NCBI RefSeq assembly: GCF_900102175.1
Contig: NZ_FNKN01000005.1
Span: 19,730-83,729, forward strand
Reading direction: 5' to 3'
Origin: Microbacterium sp. cf332
Lineage (GTDB): Bacteria; Actinomycetota; Actinomycetes; Actinomycetales; Microbacteriaceae
DNA length: 64,000 bases
Positions 51,279 through 61,458 of the stretch are shown here, piece after piece. Made by a program: the position numbers and the translations under genes. The notes below the pieces were generated by a model, which saw nothing but the letters and a program-made list of their open reading frames with translations, did not search any database and was not told where the DNA came from. The stretch's first letter is position 1. Each line of letters starts with the position of its first letter.

Positions 51279-52248
51279 AGGTCAGCTCCTTCTTGCTTCC
51301 GAGGATGCCCTGCGGGCGGAAGATCACCAGCAGCATCAGCGCCACGCCGACCAGCACGAACACGAGCATCTGGCTCTGCTCGGTGGTCAGGAAGGGCAGC
51401 CATCCGATGTTCACGAGCGCCGGCAGCAGGTTCGAGAGGAATGCGCGGACCACCCAGAACAGCACCGCGCCGAGCACGGGGCCGAAGATGGTGGCCGCAC
51501 CGCCGAGCAGCAGGGCGGTCCAGACGTAGAACGTCTGCGAGGTGACATACACGTTCGGGTTGACGTTCGTGCCCATCGCGGTGACGATGCCGCCGGCCGC
51601 GATGATGACGCCGCCGACGATGAGCGCCTGCATCTTGAACGCGAACACGTTCTTGCCGAGCGAGCGGACGGCGTCCTCGTCCTCGCGGATGCCGCGGATG
51701 ACGCGTCCCCACGGGCTGCGCATGAGCAGCCACACGAGGGTGATGACGATCGCGATCGTGATGATGCCGACGATGATGACCCACCACTGGTCCGACTGGT
51801 AGGTCCAGGGGCCGAAGCCCCAGCGCCCGGGCGGCAGGGGATTGCTCGCCCGGAAGCCGGCCTGGAACCCCGAGAGGCCGTCGGCCGATCCGGTCTGGTT
51901 GCGGAACGCCGACGTGAGGAAGAGCAGACGCAGCACCTCGGCGGCGGCGATCGTGACGATCGCGAGGTAGTCGCCGCGCAGGCGCAGCGTCGGGATGCCC
52001 ATCACGAGGGCGAAGACGACCGCGGCGATGAGACCGATGAGCGCCGCGACCGGCCAGGCCAGGCCGAAGGTGAGGATCGAGATCGCGAACCCGTACGCGC
52101 CGATGGCCATGAAGCCGGCGACGCCCATGTTGAGCAGACCGGCGAAGCCGAAGTGCACCGAGAGCCCGATGGCGGCCAGGATGTAGCCGAGCGTCGCCGG
52201 GGCGAGGATCTGGGCCGCGGTGTTGCTGAGGATCTGAAGGATGTTCAC
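51268..52248 (-). CDS. livM: Branched-chain amino-acid ABC transporter permease LivM
   Basis: 326 residues with about nine helices. GLSVHFGFAGLLNMGVAGFMAIGAYG and LRLRGDYLAIVTIAAAEVLRLL are the conserved LivM blocks, and WGRVIRGIREDEDAVRSLGKNVF is the cytoplasmic loop that contacts the ATPases. GTG 52248 is 5 bp after the livH stop. The 3' end carries the Shine-Dalgarno of livG. Confidence 0.95.
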   Translation of the reverse strand: MNILQILSNTAAQILAPATLGYILAAIGLSVHFGFAGLLNMGVAGFMAIGAYGFAISILTFGLAWPVAALIGLIAAVVFALVMGIPTLRLRGDYLAIVTIAAAEVLRLLFLTSAFRNQTGSADGLSGFQAGFRASNPLPPGRWGFGPWTYQSDQWWVIIVGIITIAIVITLVWLLMRSPWGRVIRGIREDEDAVRSLGKNVFAFKMQALIVGGVIIAAGGIVTAMGTNVNPNVYVTSQTFYVWTALLLGGAATIFGPVLGAVLFWVVRAFLSNLLPALVNIGWLPFLTTEQSQMLVFVLVGVALMLLVIFRPQGILGSKKELTFVR

Positions 52249-52253
52249 GATGC

Positions 52254-53573
52254 CTATCCGATTCGCTCTCGGCGCCCGAGGAGACCCTGCGGGCGGAACA
52301 GCAGGATGACGATCAGCACGACCAGCGCGCCGACGTACTTGAGGTCCGAGGGGATCCACAGCGTCGACACCTCGACGAGCAGCCCCACGATGATGGCGCC
52401 CACGAGCGCGCCGAACGCGGTCCCGAGGCCACCGAGGGTGACGGCGGCGAAGATGAGCAGCAGGATGCTCGTGCCCATGTCCCACTTGATGCCGGGCCGG
52501 AAGTACGCCCACAGCACGCCGGAGAGGCCGGCGAGGGCCGCAGCGACCACCCAGACCACGCGGACGACGGCGTCGACGTCGATGCCGCTCGCGGCAGCCA
52601 GCGACGGGTTGTCGGAGACGGCGCGGGTGGCGCGTCCGATGCGGGTGCGCATGAGCCACCACGCGAAGCCGGCGATCACGACGAGCGAGACGCCCATGCT
52701 GACCACGTCGGTGATGGTCAGGCGGATCGGCCCCAGACCCGGGATGACGGCCGTCGAGCCGCCCGGGAGCTGCGCCGTGCCACCGCCGACGAACATCTGG
52801 AAGATGTAGCGCAGGGCCAGCGAGAGACCGATCGAGACGATCATCAGCTGCACCGTGCCGAGACCGCGCCGTCGCAGGGGGCGCCAGAGGCCGGCATCCA
52901 TCGTCAACCCGAACAGCGCCGAGACGGCGACTGCGAGCGGGATCGCGATCCAGATCGGCAGGCTGAAGCCCGCTGAGAACAGCAGCGCCGCCAGCGCGCC
53001 GAAGGTCACCATCTCGCCGTGGGCGAAGTTCGACAGGCCGGTGGTGCCGAACACCAGCGACAGGCCGATGGCCGCGAGGGCCAGCATGAGCCCGAAGTTC
53101 AAGCCGTTCACGGTGCGCGAGATCAGCTGATCCAGGAAGGTCGCGGTCTGACGCTCGGCCGCTTCGAGGGTGAAGTTGCGCGTGATGGTGCTCGTCGCGC
53201 CGAACTCGACCTCGATGGTCGACTCGAAGCCCTCCGGGACCGTCACCCCCGAGGGGAGGCTGTCTTCGACGAGCTCGACCGTGTAGGCGACGTCCTTCGT
53301 CGGGACGCCGATCGCGAAGCTTCCGTTCGCCTCGGTCTCGCCCTCGGCTTCGAAGTCGCCGCCCGTCACGACGATCGTCGCGCCCTCGACGGGCTCGCCG
53401 CCCGTGCGGACGTTACCGGCGATCGTGAACGGCAACGACTCGGGGTCGTCACCGGCGGCCATTGCGGGGGAGGCGATGCCCACGAACGCGACCGCGGCCA
53501 GGAGGCCGGCGATCAACGTCGAGAGCACTCGCCTCGGGCGACGAACAGCGTGCGTCGTCGGGGTGATCGCCAC
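52254..53573 (-). CDS. livH: Permease LivH with an N-terminal secreted beta-sandwich domain
   Basis: 439 residues against about 300 for a usual LivH. The first about 40 residues look like a signal peptide (VLSTLIAGLLAAVAFVGIASPAMAA). Residues about 45-130 resemble a carboxypeptidase-regulatory/SdrD-like fold (IAGNVRTGGEPVEGATIVVTGGDF, TANGSFAIGVPT-type, TYTVEL-like strands). The permease follows from LDQLISRTVNGLNFGLMLAL, with SNFAHGEMVTFGA and GLGTAFGALVGAIIVG. AGGAGG 5 nt before GTG 53573 supports this start. The extra domain would sit outside the cell, perhaps meeting the binding lipoprotein. It heads livHMGF. Confidence 0.92.
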   Translation of the reverse strand: MAITPTTHAVRRPRRVLSTLIAGLLAAVAFVGIASPAMAAGDDPESLPFTIAGNVRTGGEPVEGATIVVTGGDFEAEGETEANGSFAIGVPTKDVAYTVELVEDSLPSGVTVPEGFESTIEVEFGATSTITRNFTLEAAERQTATFLDQLISRTVNGLNFGLMLALAAIGLSLVFGTTGLSNFAHGEMVTFGALAALLFSAGFSLPIWIAIPLAVAVSALFGLTMDAGLWRPLRRRGLGTVQLMIVSIGLSLALRYIFQMFVGGGTAQLPGGSTAVIPGLGPIRLTITDVVSMGVSLVVIAGFAWWLMRTRIGRATRAVSDNPSLAAASGIDVDAVVRVVWVVAAALAGLSGVLWAYFRPGIKWDMGTSILLLIFAAVTLGGLGTAFGALVGAIIVGLLVEVSTLWIPSDLKYVGALVVLIVILLFRPQGLLGRRERIG

Positions 53574-53655
53574 TGGCACCTCCTGAGTCGTGGTCGAACG
53601 CGCCGAGAGGTACCGGTTCGGTGGCTTCGGCGACACCTGAACGTATGCGCTGATT

Positions 53656-53671
53656 GTTGCCTGCGTGTTAC
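53656..53671 (-). promoter_or_regulatory. GlnR-like operator upstream of livHMGF
   Basis: On the minus strand GTAAC (53671-53667), a 6-bp spacer and GCAAC (53660-53656) match the half-site pair seen before the binding-protein gene. A TACGTT at 53645-53640 may be the -10. Shared nitrogen control of the two units is an inference. Confidence 0.4.
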
Positions 53672-53743
53672 CGGTGCGCAACTTCGATCGCGGTGTGTCG
53701 TTTGCGGGATGAAGACCGGGAATTCCGCGGGGCCTCGGACGCT

Positions 53744-53749
53744 TAGAAT
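53744..53749 (+). promoter_or_regulatory. -10 box of guaB
   Basis: TAGAAT lies 24 nt before ATG 53774, leaving a short leader that ends in the Shine-Dalgarno AAGGAG. No clear -35 is visible. Confidence 0.45.
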
Positions 53750-53755
53750 CGTTGA

Positions 53756-55279
<1,524 letters not shown>

Positions 55280-55305
55280 CCCGCGCTCGCCAGAGCGCAC
55301 ACGGA

Positions 55306-55364
55306 GGAGATCTGCACATCTGAGGTCCGTCAGACGACGGTCGCCCTCCGATGTGCAGATCTCC
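55306..55364. repeat. 59-bp palindromic element with 15-bp arms and 29-nt loop, next to the DUF559 gene
   Basis: GGAGATCTGCACATC (55306-55320) pairs exactly with GATGTGCAGATCTCC (55350-55364). GAGG/CCTC extends it inward. It lies between the convergent guaB and DUF559 genes and could serve as a shared terminator. Its geometry equals that of the palindrome at 49,448. Confidence 0.7.
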
Positions 55365-55395
55365 TTCGTTGTGTGGGGGGCATCGGCGTTCCGCG

Positions 55396-56229
55396 TCAGC
55401 TCGCATGGTGCAACCCCTGGGCGACGGCCGTCGCGATGAGCCCGTGCACGTGCGGCCAGTCGTCGACAACCTGCGCGTACGTGACGCGGATGACGTGGTA
55501 GCCATGCAGCATCAGCCGCGCGTCGTGCTCGATGTCGGACGCGCGCTGACGCCCGACGTGGTGGCCCCCGTCGATCTGCACCACGAGGCGCTCGCCGACG
55601 AGAAGATCGACCGGCCGCCCCAGTACCCAGACCTGCTGCCGTAGCGGCACTCCGAGCCACCGCAACCTCAGGGGAAGCATCGTCTCGAGACCGGAATCCG
55701 AGTAGGGGGCAGCCCGAGCCCACAGCCGCCGCGCGGCCGGCGGCAGGTCGAGCCGGCCCAGCACCTCGCGCGAGGTGAGCTGCTGGCGGAGCGCGGACTC
55801 CCAGATCACGAGGGCGGGTTCGAGCGGCTGGCACCGTGCCACGGTCACCAGGACGTTCTCGATCGGGTCGACGAGCGCATCCGGATGCCGCGGCACGGCG
55901 GGCTCGTGCCAGTGCACGGTCGCCCGCTGCGTGGGGGCCCGGCCCGCGTGCGGCCTCGCCGCGACGTGCGGTCGGTCCTCGGCGAGGACCCAGAGGCCGA
56001 GCCTCCGAGCCGCGCTGATGCATGCGATCACGACGCCGTGACGTGCGGCGCTGACGAGTTCGGGGTCTGCATCGGGGAGCGCGACCCAGCCTCGTCGCAC
56101 CCGGAGCAGAGCGCCCGTCGCGATCGCGGTCTGGATCCGATGCCGTGACGCGCCGGCATCGGACAGGGCGCTCGTCCGTGCGACGCCGCCGGTTCGCCGC
56201 ATCCACGACGCCAGGTGGCCTTGGTCCAT
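55396..56229 (-). CDS. AbiEi-antitoxin-like/DUF559 endonuclease-like protein
   Basis: About 277 residues. The N-terminal winged-helix-like part (GVARTSALSDAGASRHRIQTAI, GALLRVRRGWVALP) resembles AbiEi-type antitoxins. The C-terminal DUF559 domain (VWVLGRPVDLLVGERLVVQIDGGHH, ASDIEHDARLMLHGYHVIRVTYAQV) has a Vsr/PD-(D/E)xK-like core with Asp, Glu-like and HH residues. Actinobacteria carry many such stand-alone genes, usually with no toxin beside them; function is unknown. No Shine-Dalgarno sequence is clear for ATG 56229; ATG 56253 is an alternative. Confidence 0.78.
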   Translation of the reverse strand: MDQGHLASWMRRTGGVARTSALSDAGASRHRIQTAIATGALLRVRRGWVALPDADPELVSAARHGVVIACISAARRLGLWVLAEDRPHVAARPHAGRAPTQRATVHWHEPAVPRHPDALVDPIENVLVTVARCQPLEPALVIWESALRQQLTSREVLGRLDLPPAARRLWARAAPYSDSGLETMLPLRLRWLGVPLRQQVWVLGRPVDLLVGERLVVQIDGGHHVGRQRASDIEHDARLMLHGYHVIRVTYAQVVDDWPHVHGLIATAVAQGLHHAS

Positions 56230-56364
56230 CGCTCGATGCTCGACCCGCCGCATCCGGGATGCTGCGTCTCGACCGCGATCTGGGGATGCGAGCCGGCGGT
56301 GAGGTGCCGGGGAGGAACGGCTACCGGCGGTGGCTCACCTCGTGGGGGAGGAGTTCTGCGTCAG

Positions 56365-56393
56365 GGAGGAGACGCGCGCCCCATGTCTCCTCC
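56365..56393 (-). terminator. Terminator-like hairpin after the amine-oxidase gene
   Basis: GGAGGAGAC (56365-56373) pairs exactly with GTCTCCTCC (56385-56393), loop 11 nt, about 50 bp beyond the stop codon of the minus-strand gene at 56,444. GGAGGAG-like strings recur through this spacer. Confidence 0.5.
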
Positions 56394-56443
56394 GACGTGT
56401 CGATCTCCTCCTCAGCGTCCCCTCGCCGCGCCCCCGCCCGGGC

Positions 56444-57559
56444 TCATTCTGCGGGCAGGCGGAACGGCGCGGCGGCGCGGGCGGCGGGGTCGAGGGCGAG
56501 ATCGGCGAGCGTCGCGCCGACGCCGGGGGCGAACTTGAAGCCGTGGCCGGAGAAGCCCGCGCCCACGACGAGCGGGCCGACGCGATCGAGCACGAAGGCG
56601 CTGTCGTCCGTCGAGGTGTACGTGCACGACAGATGCACGGCTGAGTCCGGGTCGAGGCCCGGCATCCACTCGCGCACGTAGTCGACGAGCGTGTCGTGAT
56701 GGGTCACGCGGTGCGGCCGCTCGTCCGGGTCGACCACGTCGCCGACGCGGTGGAACCCGACCTTGATCCCTTCGCCGGGGGTGGGCATGCCGTAGACCGG
56801 GGCGGGATAGCGTGCCGGGTCGAGGCGATGGTTGAACGAGGGCCACGGGCCGGTCGTCGCCGCGAAGTGCGCCGGGGTCTCCTCCGTGACCGTCAGACGC
56901 GGCAGGCGGATGCCGGGCAGCAGGCCCGCCGTCCACGCGCCGACCGTTGCGACGATGACATCGGCGTCGATCGCACCGCCATCCGCGAGCCGGACGCGCG
57001 CGCCGTCGTCGCCGAGGTGGTCGATCCCCGAGACCGGCGCACCCCACCGCACCTCGCCGCCGGCCCCGAGCACCCGCCGCTCGAGCTCGAGCATCGCCGT
57101 CGATGCGCGAGCGACGCCGGCGTCGGGAGAGAACAGCACATCCGAGGCGAAGCGCATGCCCGGCCACCGCAGGACGGCCTCCGGACCCGTCAGCATCTCG
57201 GCGGGGATGCCGCGGTCGAGCAGGCTCCGAGCGATCGTCTCGAGTCCGGCCTCGCCGTCGTCCGCACCGCCCCCGAGGTCGCTGCCCGCACCATGGGTGA
57301 CGAGCCCGTGCCGCCGGAGCAGCGGCTCGCCGTCCACGTCGCCGAGGGCATCCCACCCCTCCCGCGCCCGCTGCAGCAGATCGAGGTAGTGCGCGTCGGC
57401 GTAGGCGTTGTTGAAATTGCGGGTCTCGCCGTGCGACGCCCCGTGGGTGTGTCCCCGTCCGAAGCGCTCGAGCACGAGGGGTCGCTCGCCACGCCGGGTC
57501 AGCGCCCAAGCCGTCGCGAGGCCGATGATGCCCGCGCCGACGATCACGATGCGTGTCAT
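56444..57559 (-). CDS. FAD-dependent amine oxidase, monomeric sarcosine / N-methyl-tryptophan oxidase type
   Basis: 371 residues. IVIVGAGIIGLATAWALTRRG is the dinucleotide-binding start of the DAO family. RNFNNAYADAHYLDLL and ASHGETR match the SoxA/SolA group, GMRFASDVLFSPDAGVARAS lies in the substrate domain, and the C-terminal GAGFSGHGFKFAPGVGATLADLA is a hallmark of this group. The covalent-FAD Cys of monomeric sarcosine oxidase, usually near residue 315, may be the Cys in HLSCTYTSTDD. It oxidises an N-methyl amino acid; the substrate is not known. Confidence 0.88.
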   Translation of the reverse strand: MTRIVIVGAGIIGLATAWALTRRGERPLVLERFGRGHTHGASHGETRNFNNAYADAHYLDLLQRAREGWDALGDVDGEPLLRRHGLVTHGAGSDLGGGADDGEAGLETIARSLLDRGIPAEMLTGPEAVLRWPGMRFASDVLFSPDAGVARASTAMLELERRVLGAGGEVRWGAPVSGIDHLGDDGARVRLADGGAIDADVIVATVGAWTAGLLPGIRLPRLTVTEETPAHFAATTGPWPSFNHRLDPARYPAPVYGMPTPGEGIKVGFHRVGDVVDPDERPHRVTHHDTLVDYVREWMPGLDPDSAVHLSCTYTSTDDSAFVLDRVGPLVVGAGFSGHGFKFAPGVGATLADLALDPAARAAAPFRLPAE

Positions 57560-57661
57560 GACGCCAGCATCCCACCCCCACGGGGCGGGCGTGCACGACC
57601 GCCCCGCCGAGGTGCGATAGCCTGGTCGGCTCCGCAGTGGAGCGGAAAGGCCCGGTCCACC

Positions 57662-59350
57662 ATGGGTTCGCTCGACATCCAGGGTGTCTCGTTCACCCTC
57701 CCCGACGGCAGGCCGCTGCTCGACGAGGTCACGTTCCGCGTCGCCGCGGGCTCGACCACCGCGTTGATCGGCCAGAACGGCGCGGGGAAGTCGACCCTCC
57801 TCCGCATCGTCCGGGGGGATGCCGCGGCACACGGCGGCGTCGTGCAGATCGACGGCGGTCTCGGGGTCATGGACCAGTTCGTCGGGCACGGCGACGCCGG
57901 GGAGACCGTGCACGATCTCCTCATCTCGGTCGCGCCCGAGCGTGTGCGCCGCGCCGCGCGCGAGCTCGACGACGCCGAGAACGCCGTGATCGCCTCCGAC
58001 GAGCTCGACACCCAGATGCGGTACGCCGGCGCGATCGCCGACTACGCCGACGCCGGCGGCTACGAGTACGAGACCGTCTGGGACACCTGCACGACCGCGG
58101 CCCTCGGCATCCCGTTCGAGCGGGCGCGCTTCCGCGAGCTGACGACGCTGTCGGGAGGCGAGCAGAAGCGCCTCGCACTCGAAGCCCTGCTGCGCGGCCC
58201 CGACGAGGTCCTCCTGCTCGACGAGCCCGACAACTATCTCGATGTCCCGGGCAAGCGCTGGCTCGAGGAGCGGCTGCGCGAGACGGCGAAGACGGTGCTG
58301 CTCGTCTCGCACGACCGCGAGATGCTCGCCCGCGCCGCCGATCGCATCGTCACGCTCGAGGCCGGGGGAGCGGGCAGTACGGCGTGGGTGCACGGCGGGG
58401 GCTTCGAGACGTATCACCGGGCCCGCGACGACCGCATGGCCCGCCTCGACGAGCTCCGTCGCCGCTGGGACGAGGAGCACGCGAAGCTGAAGCGGTTCGT
58501 CGCCGATATGAAGGCGAAGGCCGCGGCCAGCGACGAGTTCGCCTCTCGCTACCGCGCGGCTCAGACGCGCCTGCGTCGCTTCGAGGATGCCGGTCCTCCC
58601 GAGGAACGCCCGCCGGAGCAGAACCTCGAACTGCGGCTGCGCGGCTCGCGCACGGGCAAACGCGCCGTCGTGGCCGACGGTCTCGAGCTGACGGGACTCA
58701 TGCGGCCGTTCGATCTCGAGGTGTGGTTCGGCGACCGCGTGGCCGTGCTCGGGTCGAACGGCTCGGGCAAGTCGCATTTCCTGCGTCTGCTCGCCGCGGG
58801 CGGCACGGCACCCGATTCCCTGCTCGGCCACATCACCGCCGTCGGGGCCGGCCTCGAGCCCGTCGCGCACACCGGCACGGCCGCCCTCGGCGCCCGCGTC
58901 GTGCCCGGCTGGTTCGCGCAGACCCATCGGCATCCGGAGTTCACCGGACGCACGCTGCTCGAGATCCTGCACCGGGGCGACGATCGCCGGGCCGGGATGC
59001 CGAGGGATGCCGCCAGCTCGGCGCTCGACCGCTACGGCCTGGTCCGCCAGGCCGAACAGGGCTTCGACAGCCTGTCGGGCGGCCAGCAGGCGCGCTTCCA
59101 GGTGCTGCTGCTCGAGCTGTCGGGGGCGACGCTGCTGCTGCTCGACGAGCCCACCGACAACCTGGATCTCACGTCGGCCGAGGCGCTCGAGCGCGCGCTC
59201 GCCGCCTTCGAGGGGACGGTGCTCGCGGTTACGCACGACCGTTGGTTCGCCCGCTCGTTCGATCGGTTCGTCGTCTTCGGCGGCGACGGGCGCGTCTACG
59301 AGTCCGACGAGGCCGTCTGGGACGAGCAGCGTGTCGTCCGTGCGCGCTGA
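57662..59350 (+). CDS. ABC-F family ATPase
   Basis: 562 residues with two ATP-binding cassettes and no membrane domain. Cassette 1: LIGQNGAGKSTLLRIV, LSGGEQKRLALEAL, VLLLDEPDNYLDVPG. Cassette 2: VLGSNGSGKSHFLRLLA, LSGGQQARFQVLLLEL, LLLLDEPTDNLDL. The inter-cassette linker (about 240-300) is charged and helical (RRRWDEEHAKLKRFVADMKAKAAAS), as in ribosome-acting ABC-F proteins. It may be a translation factor or, less likely, an antibiotic-protection protein. TAGCCT about 40 bp upstream may be a -10. Confidence 0.92.
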   Translation: MGSLDIQGVSFTLPDGRPLLDEVTFRVAAGSTTALIGQNGAGKSTLLRIVRGDAAAHGGVVQIDGGLGVMDQFVGHGDAGETVHDLLISVAPERVRRAARELDDAENAVIASDELDTQMRYAGAIADYADAGGYEYETVWDTCTTAALGIPFERARFRELTTLSGGEQKRLALEALLRGPDEVLLLDEPDNYLDVPGKRWLEERLRETAKTVLLVSHDREMLARAADRIVTLEAGGAGSTAWVHGGGFETYHRARDDRMARLDELRRRWDEEHAKLKRFVADMKAKAAASDEFASRYRAAQTRLRRFEDAGPPEERPPEQNLELRLRGSRTGKRAVVADGLELTGLMRPFDLEVWFGDRVAVLGSNGSGKSHFLRLLAAGGTAPDSLLGHITAVGAGLEPVAHTGTAALGARVVPGWFAQTHRHPEFTGRTLLEILHRGDDRRAGMPRDAASSALDRYGLVRQAEQGFDSLSGGQQARFQVLLLELSGATLLLLDEPTDNLDLTSAEALERALAAFEGTVLAVTHDRWFARSFDRFVVFGGDGRVYESDEAVWDEQRVVRAR

Positions 59351-59389
59351 ACGGGCGGCCGGTCCGGATGGCGGGTCCGGACCGGCCGG

Positions 59390-59395
59390 TAGGCT
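59390..59395 (+). promoter_or_regulatory. -10 box of a leaderless promoter for guaB3
   Basis: TAGGCT lies 6 nt before GTG 59402. Confidence 0.45.
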
Positions 59396-59401
59396 GAGGG
59401 G

Positions 59402-60526
59402 GTGACCATGGAGATCGAGCTCGGCCGCGCCAAGCGCGCCCGTCGGGCCTACGCGTTCGACGACATCGCGGTCGTGCCCTCGCGGCGCACCCGCAACACC
59501 GAGGACGTGTCGACCGCCTGGTCGATCGACGCGTTCCAGTTCTCGATCCCGGTGCTCGGCGCCCCGATGGACTCGGTGACCAGTCCCCGCACCGCGATCA
59601 TGCTGGGTCAGCTCGGCGGCCTCGGCGTGCTCGACCTCGAGGGGCTCTGGACGCGCTACGACGACCCTGAGCCGCTGCTGGCCGAGATCGCCGCGCTGCC
59701 CGACGTCGCGGCGACCCGCCGCATGCAGGAGCTGTACGCCGAGCCGATCAAACCCGAGCTCGTTCGCGACCGTCTCGCCGAGATCCGCGCGGCGGGCGTC
59801 ACCGTCGCCGGCTCGCTGACTCCGCAGCGCACCCAGGAGCTCTACGAGACCGTCGTCGCCGCGGGCGTCGACCTCTTCGTCATCCGCGGCACGACCGTCT
59901 CGGCCGAGCACGTCTCGAGCGTCGACGAGCCGCTGAACCTCAAGAAGTTCATCTACGACCTCGACGTGCCCGTCATCGTCGGCGGAGCCGCGACCTACAC
60001 CGCGGCGCTCCACCTCATGCGGACGGGAGCAGCCGGTGTGCTCGTCGGTTTCGGCGGCGGTGCGGCATCGACCACCCGGGCGACGCTCGGTCTGCACGCC
60101 CCCATGGCGACGGCCGTGGCCGACGTCGCCGGTGCGCGACGCGACTATCTCGACGAGTCGGGCGGACGCTATGTCCACGTGATCGCCGACGGCGGGGTGG
60201 GAACCTCGGGCGACATCGTCAAGGCGCTCGCGATGGGCGCCGACGCCGTCATGCTCGGCGTCGCGCTCGCGCGCGCCACCGACGCGCCCGGTCACGGCTT
60301 CCACTGGGGCCCCGAGGCGCACCATGCGCAGCTCCCTCGCGGGCACCGCGTCAAGGTCGAGCAGGTCGCGTCGCTCGAAGAGGTGCTGTACGGACCGGCC
60401 CCCGTGGCCGACGGCACCGCGAACCTCATCGGCGCGCTGAAGAAGTCCATGGCGACCACCGGCTACTCCGACCTGAAGGAGTTCCAGCGCGTAGAGGTCG
60501 TGGTGGCGCCGTACAGCGTGCGGTGA
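59402..60526 (+). CDS. guaB3: GuaB3 family IMP dehydrogenase-like protein
   Basis: 374 residues without CBS domains. IELGRAKRARRAYAFDDIAVVPSRR is the signature start of the GuaB3 group, which is widespread in actinobacteria beside guaA. The barrel has PVLGAPMDSVTSP, VIVGGAATYTAALHLMRTGAAGVLVGFGGGAASTT in the place where GuaB has its catalytic Cys loop, and IADGGVGTSGDIVKALAMGADAVM. The canonical SICTT loop is absent (GGGAASTT), so it may not be an IMP dehydrogenase. GTG 59402 is taken as a leaderless start; ATG 59408 is next. Confidence 0.92.
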   Translation: MTMEIELGRAKRARRAYAFDDIAVVPSRRTRNTEDVSTAWSIDAFQFSIPVLGAPMDSVTSPRTAIMLGQLGGLGVLDLEGLWTRYDDPEPLLAEIAALPDVAATRRMQELYAEPIKPELVRDRLAEIRAAGVTVAGSLTPQRTQELYETVVAAGVDLFVIRGTTVSAEHVSSVDEPLNLKKFIYDLDVPVIVGGAATYTAALHLMRTGAAGVLVGFGGGAASTTRATLGLHAPMATAVADVAGARRDYLDESGGRYVHVIADGGVGTSGDIVKALAMGADAVMLGVALARATDAPGHGFHWGPEAHHAQLPRGHRVKVEQVASLEEVLYGPAPVADGTANLIGALKKSMATTGYSDLKEFQRVEVVVAPYSVR

Positions 60527-60527
60527 C

Positions 60528-61448
60528 ATGAGCTCTCCCGACCCCGCTCCGACCACGCCCCTGGCGGCCGCCGCCTTCGCGCCGACCTTGCGCGAGGTCA
60601 TGTTGCGACCCTGGTGGCTGGGCATGCTCGCATTCGCCCTGCTGGTCGCGGCGGTCTTCGCCTGGCTCGGGCAGTGGCAGCTCTCGCGCGCGGTCGACAC
60701 CTCGCCGCCCGCGCCGGGCCAGACCGAGCAGGTGCGTCCGCTGGCTGACGTCGTCGCTCCGGGCGAGTACCTCCCGGAGCCGCTCGTCGGTCAGCGCGTG
60801 GAGGTGAGCGGATCGTTCGTCGCGGACGACTTCGACATCGTCTCCTCGCGCTACGACCGGGGCGAGGAGGGCTACTGGGTCACCGGACAGCTGCGCGTCG
60901 ATCCCGGGGATGTCGCATCCGGCGTCCCGACGTCGATCGCGGTCGCGGTGGGGTGGACCGCCGATCGGGCCGAGGCCGAGCGCGTTGCCTCGACGCTCGA
61001 CGTCGAGCCGCCCCAGGCGGTCGAGCTGGTGGGGCGCATCATCTCCGACGAGGGGCCGGCGATGCCGCCCCGGGGCGCCGACCCGCAGGAGATGACGCGG
61101 ATGTCGCCGGCGGCTCTCCTCAGCCGCTGGCACGACACCGGGGGGCTCGACGTCTACCGCGGGTACCTGACGTCGGCGGAGTCGTTCGGCGGACTCGTCG
61201 CGATCCACTCGCCCGCGCCCGAGGAACGCTCGAACGTCAACTGGCTCAACATCTTCTACGCCGTCGAGTGGGCGGTCTTCGCGGGCTTCGCGTTCTACAT
61301 GTGGTATCGCCTCGCCAAGGACGCCTGGGAGAAGGAGCTCGAGGACTTCGAGGACGCGGACTCCGACGGCGAGGGTGCCGCTCGCGGCCCCGCGGCGCCG
61401 GCGGACGCGTCGATGGCGGCGGGAAGCAGCCCGCCGGGCCGCGACTAG
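60528..61448 (+). CDS. SURF1 family protein
   Basis: 306 residues. Two membrane helices, one near the N terminus (WWLGMLAFALLVAAVFAWLGQWQLSRA) and one near residue 245 (INFFYAVEWAVFAGFAFYMWYRL-type), flank an extracytoplasmic domain with EVSGSFV, YWVTGQLRVD and VAVGWTADRAEA. This is the SURF1/Shy1 layout; the family helps assemble the cytochrome c oxidase haem a site. The acidic C-terminal tail is cytoplasmic. It lies one base after guaB3 and shares its transcript. Confidence 0.87.
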   Translation: MSSPDPAPTTPLAAAAFAPTLREVMLRPWWLGMLAFALLVAAVFAWLGQWQLSRAVDTSPPAPGQTEQVRPLADVVAPGEYLPEPLVGQRVEVSGSFVADDFDIVSSRYDRGEEGYWVTGQLRVDPGDVASGVPTSIAVAVGWTADRAEAERVASTLDVEPPQAVELVGRIISDEGPAMPPRGADPQEMTRMSPAALLSRWHDTGGLDVYRGYLTSAESFGGLVAIHSPAPEERSNVNWLNIFYAVEWAVFAGFAFYMWYRLAKDAWEKELEDFEDADSDGEGAARGPAAPADASMAAGSSPPGRD

Positions 61449-61451
61449 ACT
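61446..61451 (+). promoter_or_regulatory. -10 box of a leaderless promoter for the DUF3817 gene
   Basis: TAGACT lies 7 nt before ATG 61459 and overlaps the SURF1 stop codon. Confidence 0.45.
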
Positions 61452-61458
61452 GGACACC

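Noticed and set aside
59402..60526. Calling guaB3 a second functional IMP dehydrogenase
   Set aside because: It lacks the Cys-containing catalytic loop and CBS domains, so only the family name is used.
56444..60700. Apparent fusion of the amine oxidase to a long antisense extension over the ABC-F and guaB3 genes
   Set aside because: The extension is low-complexity shadow sequence; the oxidase has a proper N terminus (MTRIVIVGAG) at 57559.
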